Position numbers and translations under genes: made by a program
Part shown: in pieces, positions 1 to 5,981 of the stretch
How positions within the stretch are numbered: position 1 is the stretch's first letter
How the letters are laid out: each line of letters starts with the position of its first letter
The notes under the pieces: model-generated
The model's input: only the letters and a program-made list of their open reading frames with translations
Told to the model about the DNA's origin: nothing
Databases searched by the model: none
IMG/VR virus record: IMGVR_UViG_3300024509_000059
Span: 1-20,027 of that record
DNA length: 20,027 bases
Reading direction: 5' to 3' (one strand)
Source: a virus

Positions 1-370
1 AGCGAACACTATCGCCCCAAATCTGTTTCCATTTAGGATCATCGGGAAAACAGCCACTAGGCCAATCTTGTTTAATCCAATTAATTGTAGATCCTTGGTC
101 GTTGATATCGTCTACAATTAAAATTTGTTTGCCTTTAAAAGCATCTTCTGCCATCCACAAGTTACTTTCGCCGCCTTCGCCGTCACGTAAACTGACATTA
201 AGAGTATGCATCTTAATACCGGTGTATTGACTCAACAAGTTAGCAGGAACAAGCCCACCGCGGGTTATACCAACAATATAGTCTGGCTTCCAATTATGTG
301 CAGACATTTGGCGAGCAATATCTAATACTGCTCCTTCGACTTGCTTCCAGCTATAGTAAACTTTCTTCAT
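1..370 (-). CDS. Phosphoribosyltransferase-like protein, 3' end outside window
   Basis: The first 123 residues of a gene that runs off the window edge. The frame begins MKKVYYSWKQVE and continues without a stop. Residues about 28-42 read PDYIVGITRGGLVPA, the beta-strand plus RGG loop typical of type I phosphoribosyltransferases. Residues about 82-95 (KQILIVDDINDQGS) match the PRPP-binding signature of hydrophobic strand, DD, then a G-S/T loop. The family moves a base on or off 5-phosphoribose using PRPP, and this layout is closest to the short xanthine/guanine-type enzymes. The substrate cannot be read from this fragment. The ATG overlaps the stop of the preceding gene as ATGA. Purine salvage would suit a phage making nucleotides, or recovery of bases released by the TGT-like enzyme at 5978-7528, but that link is inference. 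Confidence 0.75.
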   Translation of the reverse strand, partial: MKKVYYSWKQVEGAVLDIARQMSAHNWKPDYIVGITRGGLVPANLLSQYTGIKMHTLNVSLRDGEGGESNLWMAEDAFKGKQILIVDDINDQGSTINWIKQDWPSGCFPDDPKWKQIWGDSVR

Positions 371-603
371 GCAGTTAGCCCGTACGCCAACGACTGCAAT
401 TCTTCTTTAGTCATGTGAAAATTATATGTGCTAGATTGCCATACTTCACCATCTTTACCTAGACTTTCTTGGATTAAATCAATATTGAATAATCCTTTAG
501 GACTAATAGCTTCCCATTTTTCTAAGCGAAGTCTAAAACCTTCACTTTCTTTAATAACCATTTCTTTTGCTGTGTGAGCAACGTCTGGGTGTAATTCTCT
601 CAT
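367..603 (-). CDS. Hypothetical protein, 78 aa
   Basis: Unrecognised small protein beginning MRELHPDVAHTAKEM. The start at 603 is chosen over the upstream in-frame ATG at 630 because AAGGAGA lies 7 nt before it and because the ATG overlaps the preceding stop as ATGA. The protein is charged and probably mixed alpha/beta, with a run (LRLEKWEAISPKGLFNID) that could be a small beta-sheet. No membrane segment, Cys cluster or catalytic motif is visible. Its stop overlaps the phosphoribosyltransferase ATG, so the two are probably translated together. Confidence 0.7.
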   Translation of the reverse strand: MRELHPDVAHTAKEMVIKESEGFRLRLEKWEAISPKGLFNIDLIQESLGKDGEVWQSSTYNFHMTKEELQSLAYGLTA

Positions 604-920
604 TCTTCTTCTCCTTTGATTGATTCCCACATTCTATATTTGGATAATTCCTTAATATAGTCGTCATACATCTTTTTGAGTTTTGGATGTTTAGCTTCTA
701 GTTTAACATCTCGTTCAGGAATAGTCAATACCTTTTCAATTGTCTTTAATCGTTCTTCCAAATCTTGACCATTTATAATCACGTTGCCTTTAACTTCTAA
801 TCCTGCTGGAGCATTTTGGACAGTTAAAACAGGATTAACCCATGTGCTTGATGTTGTTCCGTTAGCAAATGTTATGTTAGATGTTGCTGCTGTGTTGTTT
901 GTTATGTAAGTATAACTCAT
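600..920 (-). CDS. Conserved phage-type small protein, Ser/Thr-rich N-terminus and charged helical C-terminus (106 aa)
   Basis: Residues 1-35 are rich in T, N, S and A and look like short beta-strands. Residues about 40-50 (GLEVKGNVIINGQDL) form a beta hairpin, and the rest (EERLKTIEKVL onward) is charged and helical, ending in KKMYDDYIKELSKYR. I recall this architecture from hypothetical proteins of T4-like marine phages, but I cannot assign a role. A structural adaptor is possible. The start ATG at 920 lies inside the 3' end of the cupin gene (44-nt overlap). Its ribosome-binding site is weak, with only GGA about 7 nt upstream. The C-terminal part resembles that of the protein at 1328-1738. 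Confidence 0.7.
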   Translation of the reverse strand: MSYTYITNNTAATSNITFANGTTSSTWVNPVLTVQNAPAGLEVKGNVIINGQDLEERLKTIEKVLTIPERDVKLEAKHPKLKKMYDDYIKELSKYRMWESIKGEEE

Positions 921-1362
921 TATGGATCCATTTATTTTTTACGAGAAAACCCCATTCTCGTTTTTGCGGACCTGGCATAAACAAAGTCCACGGAGTTATC
1001 CCTTCTTGAAGTTCAATTCGATGATAACTGCTAGAACTACAAACACGAAAATGGCCAGGACCTCTCCAATGACGAATTTCACCAATCATTTCGCCTTTAG
1101 TATTAAATTCTGGAACCCATTCGTAGTATCCGCCTGCAAGTATAAGTGTTGCATATGGCCAAGGATGATCGTGTACATCACCAGGATCACCTTTGTGAAA
1201 TTTATGTAAGAATACGTTAAACGGGAATGTTTTACGATCTTTTAGAAAAAGGTAGTATCGTGTAAGTAATGGCTCGTTGCACTGACGATCCATAATAATT
1301 CTTTTTCGATCATGCGCCTCTAACCAATTAAGGACGAATTTTTTTATTCGGTGGAGCATCAT
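877..1362 (-). CDS. Cupin-fold protein, about 161 aa
   Basis: The central region carries a cupin-like first motif, GDVHDHPWPYATLILAGGYY, in which H64 and H66 would be metal ligands. The second motif follows as GPGHFRVCSSSSYH, where H104 would be the third His. Cupins bind a metal in a small beta-barrel and include sugar epimerases, isomerases and dioxygenases. The substrate is not evident. A conserved-looking PGPQKREWGF segment lies near the end. Three nearby in-frame ATGs (1368, 1362, 1359) are possible. AAAGGA lies about 5 nt before 1362 and overlaps the 1368 codon, so 1362 is preferred, with 1359 also possible. The gene overlaps both neighbours by tens of bases. Its place near glycosyltransferase and sugar-dehydrogenase genes fits a sugar-modifying role, but that is inference. 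Confidence 0.75.
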   Translation of the reverse strand: MMLHRIKKFVLNWLEAHDRKRIIMDRQCNEPLLTRYYLFLKDRKTFPFNVFLHKFHKGDPGDVHDHPWPYATLILAGGYYEWVPEFNTKGEMIGEIRHWRGPGHFRVCSSSSYHRIELQEGITPWTLFMPGPQKREWGFLVKNKWIHNELYLHNKQHSSNI

Positions 1363-1738
1363 AGTCATCCTTTACTAACAAATAAGTTGTTTTAAATTTT
1401 TCAAAAGCAATTTTGAGGCCGGGATATTCTTCGCACATTTTTTGAATTCTATTCCAGTCGGGAAAACTATTTTCCCATTCAGTAGGGAACAAACTAACAT
1501 CTATGCTTGTGATAGGACCAATCGATATCGATCCAGCACCACCGTTTGATATTGTATATGTTCCTGAAGCACCGCTACCACCAAGTGTAACCGTGCTATA
1601 TGACCCAGTGCCACCACCGAAGCCGCCTGCCCCGCCTATAATTGTCGGTTGTGTAATAGTAATAGTATCCAATGATGAAAAATCTAAAACATCAACCGAT
1701 GAGCTTGAGTAAGTTGTCTGCGCTGAAGAATTGTTCAT
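1328..1738 (-). CDS. Gly-rich small protein, 136 aa
   Basis: The start at 1738 (MNNSSAQTTYSSSS) is preferred over the upstream ATG at 1951. GAGAGA precedes it, and the longer version would lie almost wholly inside the glycosyltransferase gene. Residues about 1-30 are Ser/Thr-rich. Residues about 30-75 are very Gly-rich (IIGGAGGFGGGTGSY and similar) and suggest a repetitive beta structure such as is seen in phage fibre or adhesin tips. The last 45 residues are charged and helical and resemble the end of the 106-aa protein at 600-920. The gene overlaps the glycosyltransferase end by 47 nt. A small virion decoration or adaptor protein is possible, but the function is unknown. Confidence 0.65.
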   Translation of the reverse strand: MNNSSAQTTYSSSSVDVLDFSSLDTITITQPTIIGGAGGFGGGTGSYSTVTLGGSGASGTYTISNGGAGSISIGPITSIDVSLFPTEWENSFPDWNRIQKMCEEYPGLKIAFEKFKTTYLLVKDDYDAPPNKKIRP

Positions 1739-2786
1739 GTAAATCTCTCGCTTGTTTGTGTACAGTTGGAACAAACTTTGTATAGTTTTCCATAAACTGT
1801 ATAATCTTACTGCATAAAAATGGTCTAGATGCTTCGTAAGATTTAAAATCTTCTGTCCAAGTACTTGGATACTTAAATGTGTCGTAATACATTTCTGTGT
1901 AACTAAGTCTGTCCGGAACCATAGGAATAGCGTCAACCACCGCACCTTCATAGCAACTAATGCCTAAAGTTTCTTGTAAGTTTGCGCTAAACACTATCTT
2001 TGCTTCGCCTAACAAGTTATGATATTCATTTTTTGTTAGCTGTTGATCCTGACACACTACAAATTCATACTGCGGTAAGTGTGTAGCTAAGTCTCGAAAA
2101 ATCTCAACTTGCTTCTCGGGTGCGATGCGATGCGGGAAAAGAATAAGGTTACGCTTAGGCATATTCTTATACATTTTTAATGTATCTTCCATATACTCCA
2201 TTGGCCAGCCTGTGCGTACATATTTGCTAGATTCTAACATATCTGCTTTATCTTCCTCTTCCCAAGGATTTTCAACCATTCCGTCATTGAGTAAATTATG
2301 ATGGAACATGTCGATATGAAAGTTAGTAGCAAAATAGTTATGATCAAACGCTGCAAAGAAACTTTTCTCTGCATGTCTAACCCAAGGCTTATTACCAACG
2401 AGACGACCCAAGAAGTCTTGCGGGTCGTATGATCCAGCATGCCATAAACCATGTGTGGTTACTGGGATATTCAGTAACTCACTCATGTATTTTAAGTTTA
2501 TGATACCAGGATGCCAAGCATCAGTAAAGATAAAGTGATCACCGGAACAAACGGTTCCGTTACAAAATAAACGCCCCATTTGCTCAACTTGGCTAGACTT
2601 ATAGATATTAGTGCCGCCAAAATTAAGAAAGGCGCCAGGAGTAGTGGCACTAGGAATGTCCGTAGGACCAGAGATAATTTGAACATTATGACCTGCCTTT
2701 CGTAAAAGATGTGGTACATGGGTCTTCCATTGACCCGTGTACCTTGTTTCTACAGCTTCTAAATCAATTAGAAAAACGTTCGCCAT
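1692..2786 (-). CDS. GT-B fold glycosyltransferase, 364 aa
   Basis: The protein starts MANVFLIDLEAVETRYTGQW, a beta-strand plus loop as in the N-terminal Rossmann domain of GT-B enzymes. The second domain shows FPHRIAPEKQVEIF at about 217-230, the R/K donor-phosphate region of GT4-like enzymes. It then has E-TLGISCY-E (E272 to E280), the EX7E motif that contacts the nucleotide-sugar donor. The reaction would be transfer of a sugar from a nucleotide-sugar donor to an unknown acceptor: DNA base, surface glycan or protein. The start at 2786 is chosen over 2939 because AAGGAAAA lies before it and the extra 51 residues would overlap the previous gene widely and look unstructured. With the Ugd-like gene at 8883-9656 it may form a sugar pathway. 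Confidence 0.8.
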   Translation of the reverse strand: MANVFLIDLEAVETRYTGQWKTHVPHLLRKAGHNVQIISGPTDIPSATTPGAFLNFGGTNIYKSSQVEQMGRLFCNGTVCSGDHFIFTDAWHPGIINLKYMSELLNIPVTTHGLWHAGSYDPQDFLGRLVGNKPWVRHAEKSFFAAFDHNYFATNFHIDMFHHNLLNDGMVENPWEEEDKADMLESSKYVRTGWPMEYMEDTLKMYKNMPKRNLILFPHRIAPEKQVEIFRDLATHLPQYEFVVCQDQQLTKNEYHNLLGEAKIVFSANLQETLGISCYEGAVVDAIPMVPDRLSYTEMYYDTFKYPSTWTEDFKSYEASRPFLCSKIIQFMENYTKFVPTVHKQARDLHEQFFSADNLLKLIG

Positions 2787-3036
2787 TGTGACGTTTTCCT
2801 TGATACGGCTTGCGTTCGCCATTCCATTGTTTTTTCTCACCGTTCCATGGCTTACGTGGTCGTGTGCTACGCTCGTATTGTTGCCATACTCTAGATTGGC
2901 GATTATATAAATCTGCTTCGTTATATGGAAGCATTTCAAATCGACAGAAGTCGAGAAGTTTATCTAAGTCATCAAAAATTTTGACAACATCGGGACGATT
3001 TTCAAAGTAACTGTAATCGTTGTAGTTCTTAGCCAT
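2764..3036 (-). CDS. Hypothetical protein with basic W-N-G-E repeat tail, 90 aa
   Basis: Residues 1-55 (MAKNYNDYSYFENRPDVVKIF onward) look like a compact helical domain with several acidic and aromatic residues. The C-terminal third is strongly basic and repeats NGE followed by K/R residues three times (WNGEKK, WNGERK, HNGER). Such a tail could bind nucleic acid. I do not recognise the family. AGAGG lies 6 nt before the ATG. A 12-nt gap separates it from the QueD-like gene, and its last 23 nt overlap the start of the glycosyltransferase gene, so that gene's ribosome-binding site lies within this coding sequence. Confidence 0.7.
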   Translation of the reverse strand: MAKNYNDYSYFENRPDVVKIFDDLDKLLDFCRFEMLPYNEADLYNRQSRVWQQYERSTRPRKPWNGEKKQWNGERKPYQGKRHNGERFSN

Positions 3037-3048
3037 TATAGCCTCTTA

Positions 3049-3444
3049 TTAGTATTTTATGAATGAACCATTTTCTCCGTCTTCGGAGACCTCAATCCAA
3101 ACCTCGCGGCCTGGATACTTTTGCTCAATGATGTCGTACAAATCGTCAGACATCATTTCACAACTCTTATAATCAAGGCTTAAAACGGCACCTTGACCAT
3201 TATACAGCGACTCGAGCCATCGTTTGAATTGGATGAATTCGATGTCCCTGTCATTGTGTTGCACACTGATCCACACCCTGAAATGAAAGATGTGGCGATG
3301 AGGATAACCCAAAAATGATACGTCATATTCGTCTCCTGTTGCTAACGCAGGATCTGTTAGCGCCGCAGGATATTTATGAATACCTTCCTTGCGGAAAGTT
3401 ACCCAGATCATTTTGTTAGGTCGAATGTCTTGTTTAATTTTCAT
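3049..3444 (-). CDS. QueD / 6-pyruvoyl-tetrahydropterin synthase-like protein lacking catalytic residues, 131 aa
   Basis: The order of motifs fits the tunnelling (T) fold of QueD/PTPS: an early His (GIHKYPAA, H23), then HRHIFHFRVWI with H49 and H51, then DIEFIQFKRWLESLY. These correspond to the three zinc His residues and the D-F-x-x-LK strand-helix. The tail IEVSEDGENG matches the strand with the substrate-binding Glu (E121). The Cys that normally precedes the HxH pair is replaced (SFLGYPHRH), and the catalytic LDHH-type His is absent (LDYKSCE). In the family QueD makes carboxytetrahydropterin for 7-deazaguanine synthesis. This copy may bind a pterin or purine without that chemistry. The start at 3444 forms ATGA with the preceding stop. 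Confidence 0.6.
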   Translation of the reverse strand: MKIKQDIRPNKMIWVTFRKEGIHKYPAALTDPALATGDEYDVSFLGYPHRHIFHFRVWISVQHNDRDIEFIQFKRWLESLYNGQGAVLSLDYKSCEMMSDDLYDIIEQKYPGREVWIEVSEDGENGSFIKY

Positions 3445-3983
3445 TTGATTTCTTTGTCTTGCGTATATTGATCCCAATATGTAAATTTATCTTTACTCAT
3501 TAGGCTGTGTAAGTGATGTGTCCATACACCGGGATTTGTAGCACCCCATGTACGGTCATCTAGTTTAAGTGTTGCATTATAGTTTAGTTGATTAATGTAG
3601 GGCAACTTTACACTAATCATAGGAATAAATTTAGGATATTCATTATAACAAGATTCCAGTACACCTTCGATGTGTTCTACACCAAAGTCTAATGCTACCC
3701 AGTAACCTTCCTTTAGACAACCTACAATGACTTCGTCCCAGCGTTTATATTCTTCGTGTGAGATGGATTTAGGATTAAAACTTTGACTGGTGCCAAAGTA
3801 AATTTGTTTAATACGTTTGCTTTCATCTAGATATGCCTGTGTGTCTCCAGCAATACGTAGTATTTCTTCTAGAGGAGGTGTACCAACTACAAATAGTGTG
3901 TACATTCCATAAGCAACAGTATGCTCTACTTCGTAACCTGTAAAGTATGTAACACCTTGTCGTTCTTCAGTGTTTAATCCCAT
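3441..3983 (-). CDS. Hypothetical protein, 180 aa
   Basis: Unrecognised soluble protein starting MGLNTEERQGVTYFTGYEVE. The segment EVEHTVAYGMYTLFVVG looks like a beta-strand pair. A central portion (IKQIYFGTSQSFNP), a later one (GYWVALDFGVEHIEGVL) and FIPMISVKLPYI suggest an alternating alpha/beta, TIM-barrel-like or Rossmann-like order, which I cannot confirm. It has His pairs (THHLHS) near the C-terminus and few Cys. AGAGG lies about 9 nt before the start. The gene overlaps the dehydrogenase by 10 nt and is ATGA-coupled to the QueD-like gene, so it probably shares a task with that protein, possibly in modified-guanine metabolism. Confidence 0.7.
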   Translation of the reverse strand: MGLNTEERQGVTYFTGYEVEHTVAYGMYTLFVVGTPPLEEILRIAGDTQAYLDESKRIKQIYFGTSQSFNPKSISHEEYKRWDEVIVGCLKEGYWVALDFGVEHIEGVLESCYNEYPKFIPMISVKLPYINQLNYNATLKLDDRTWGATNPGVWTHHLHSLMSKDKFTYWDQYTQDKEIK

Positions 3984-4855
3984 TTGATATAACCTCTACT
4001 GTAGCCATTTGGACGATCCACACCATCCGCAAATGCCTGTTGCCACTCTGTGTTTCTATTATAACCTTTTGTCCAAAAATTATCAACCTCTAGTTTACCG
4101 TTTTCTATCATCCAAACTGCATCTTTCATACATTGATGAAAATTTGAATTGCGTGGACTTGGTTTGATTGTAGTGCAAGCCTTCCAAAGTTGTTGCTGGG
4201 CTTCTTCTTTACTTACGGCTTTGCCAACAGCATCAACAATCGACGCATTATTATTTAGGTTTATATCAATGCCTAGTTCATATTTTCCAGACAAGTCAAT
4301 AACTACATCGTAACTTTCACTAGTACTAACTAATAGTATATCTCCCCATAAGTCGATATTACTAGAACCTACTACATCTACATTTTCGCAATGTTTAAAT
4401 TTAGTTAAAGTATGATAAGCTACCCACGCTAAAAATCCACTTCCAATTATAAGTATCTTGTCTTGCTTAGAACAATTTGCAACATCTACTGCGTTGATTC
4501 CGCAAGCAACAGGTTCGATAATATAGCGAGGATGTGCTTCTGGTATTTGTACATACTCATCTTTACGAACATTATAATAGTCTGCGTATGCTGGCTCGCC
4601 TCTAGTGGCTACAAAATTGCCCTTTTCTACATTGGTGACTTCAGACCCGACGTCTACAACTTGTCCTAATCCTTCGTGTCCTTGCATACTAAGAGGCAAT
4701 GGTCCAAAGTTACCTTGCATCATATCAATATCGCTACGACATACACCAGTCATAATAGCACGGACGCAGATATCTGTTGGTCCTAATGAAGGAAGTTCAT
4801 ATGTTACTTCTTCAAAACGACCTTGACCCAATGTTTGTAAGCAACGAACTATCAT
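3974..4855 (-). CDS. Zinc-dependent medium-chain dehydrogenase (alcohol/sorbitol dehydrogenase-like), 293 aa
   Basis: The N-terminal catalytic domain has GVCRSDID (C39, catalytic zinc ligand) and the GHE signature GHEGLGQVVDVGSEV (H60, E61). The EPVACGINAV segment carries the Glu/Pro of sorbitol-dehydrogenase-type enzymes. A shortened Rossmann domain begins ILIIGSGFLAW, with the last Gly of the usual GxGxxG replaced. At 293 aa it is shorter than the 340-380 aa typical of the family. The four-Cys structural-zinc lobe is absent. It would oxidise an alcohol or sugar hydroxyl with NAD(P), on an unknown substrate. The start at 4855 (MIVRC) is chosen because it forms ATGA with the stop of the Gfo/Idh gene. 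The two enzymes occur fused in some bacterial bi-domain oxidoreductases, so a shared pathway is likely. Confidence 0.8.
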   Translation of the reverse strand: MIVRCLQTLGQGRFEEVTYELPSLGPTDICVRAIMTGVCRSDIDMMQGNFGPLPLSMQGHEGLGQVVDVGSEVTNVEKGNFVATRGEPAYADYYNVRKDEYVQIPEAHPRYIIEPVACGINAVDVANCSKQDKILIIGSGFLAWVAYHTLTKFKHCENVDVVGSSNIDLWGDILLVSTSESYDVVIDLSGKYELGIDINLNNNASIVDAVGKAVSKEEAQQQLWKACTTIKPSPRNSNFHQCMKDAVWMIENGKLEVDNFWTKGYNRNTEWQQAFADGVDRPNGYSRGYIKWD

Positions 4856-5730
4856 ATATTTTCTATTCTTTCGTGAATCCACAAATCAATCTCTAATTGT
4901 TCATTCCAGAAATTATCGTTATCTACGTTTCCTATCGCATCTTTAATCATTAATTCGTATGCATATTCTGGACATAGTCCTAACTCTATAATATCAACTG
5001 ATTTATCTTGATTTATAAACTCAATGTTTATTTTTTCTTCTGTTATTCTACGCCAATCTGCTTCAAGATTCCATTTACTAGCAAAAGAAAAATGACACTT
5101 GTCATCTACATCATAAACGCCGTCAACATTTACAGTTCCGTAATTAGTATTTGCAATATCTTCTAAACTCCATCGAGTCATGGAACTATAGCCATTTAGC
5201 ATATCTGTTCGCCAATTAGGATTTAATGCAACATACAGGCTTAGTAAGTGTGGCATTAAATCTCGGCTCACTCCTCCATATGCTAATGTTTTATTAGTAA
5301 ACCAACTACCTGGATTTGGAACTCGATCTTTGTTAATCCAGTTTATTTTAATCGATTTTGCAGACTGTGCTTTTGTTTGTAGTTCAGATATGTTATCTCG
5401 CCACATGTTATTTTTAACCATGATAAAACGAGTATTTGGAAAATTGTTAATCAGGCTCTGCCACGATGTTTTATCTTTAACACCAGGTTTTTCAACAAAA
5501 ATAATTTTACTAAACGGGGCAAGTTTAGTTGCAATATCCAAGTGAGTACAATTTGGAGTACAAATGTTTACAGTATCAAATCTACCATAAGAAAAAATAG
5601 CCGATTCAATAGTTGGGAAGTCGGCACCTTTTGATATATCCCCGTCAACCGTTATAACTTCGTGGTTGAGTTTTAATAAAATGGATTTGTACAATTGGCC
5701 AAAACCCATTCCAACAACTAAACTTCTCAT
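4852..5730 (-). CDS. Gfo/Idh/MocA-family oxidoreductase, 292 aa
   Basis: The N-terminus MRSLVVGMGFGQLY is a dinucleotide-binding Rossmann motif. The strand VNICTPNCTH and the IIFVEKPG motif (E80, K81, P82) are signatures of the Gfo/Idh/MocA family. The second domain contains YGGVSRDLMPHLLSLY, where D157 and H161 fit the conserved D-x3-H of the catalytic region. These enzymes oxidise or reduce sugar or cyclitol carbons with NAD(P), often on nucleotide-linked sugars. At 292 aa the protein is a little shorter than the usual 330-370. It is ATGA-coupled on both sides, to the BPSL0761-like gene before and the zinc dehydrogenase after. The substrate is unknown. Confidence 0.8.
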   Translation of the reverse strand: MRSLVVGMGFGQLYKSILLKLNHEVITVDGDISKGADFPTIESAIFSYGRFDTVNICTPNCTHLDIATKLAPFSKIIFVEKPGVKDKTSWQSLINNFPNTRFIMVKNNMWRDNISELQTKAQSAKSIKINWINKDRVPNPGSWFTNKTLAYGGVSRDLMPHLLSLYVALNPNWRTDMLNGYSSMTRWSLEDIANTNYGTVNVDGVYDVDDKCHFSFASKWNLEADWRRITEEKINIEFINQDKSVDIIELGLCPEYAYELMIKDAIGNVDNDNFWNEQLEIDLWIHERIENI

Positions 5731-5981
5731 ATTTTTTCCTTTTTTGATTGTTCATATTGAGCCATTAGTCTTGTAACTGCTTCCATACGTTCTTGAAACA
5801 CATCGGGCGCACCTTCTGCGGCACGAGTCATATCCCAGTCACTAGGGTAGTGTCGTAGCATAGAATGAGCATGTTCTCTAATAATTTTAGGAACTCTTGG
5901 TGTATGCTGTGGATTGCACAAGTCTAACAAAAATCTGCGAGTCTGTATAACGGCACGATAACGTTCGTCTGGTAGTGTCAT
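5727..5981 (-). CDS. BPSL0761-like small protein, 84 aa
   Basis: The protein reads MTLPDERYRAVIQTRRFLLDL, then TPRVPKIIREHAHSMLRHYPSDWDM. This order (P-x-E-R-x-x-A-V/L, FL-x-x-L, VP, R-x-A, LRHYPS) is what I recall of the BPSL0761 family of small proteobacterial proteins of unknown function. It is helical and basic to neutral, without membrane segments or Cys clusters. It sits between the TGT-like gene and the Gfo/Idh gene with ATGA overlaps on both sides, so it is translated with them. It may be a small partner of the base-exchange enzyme or a regulator captured from a bacterial host. Confidence 0.6.
   Translation of the reverse strand: MTLPDERYRAVIQTRRFLLDLCNPQHTPRVPKIIREHAHSMLRHYPSDWDMTRAAEGAPDVFQERMEAVTRLMAQYEQSKKEKI

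Noticed and set aside
1503-1712. Plus-strand Pro-rich frame
   Set aside because: It is the complement of Gly-rich codons in the 136-aa gene.
2787-2939. Upstream extension of the glycosyltransferase by 51 residues
   Set aside because: The extension lies inside the neighbouring gene, looks unlike a GT-B N-terminus and the internal ATG has a better ribosome-binding site.
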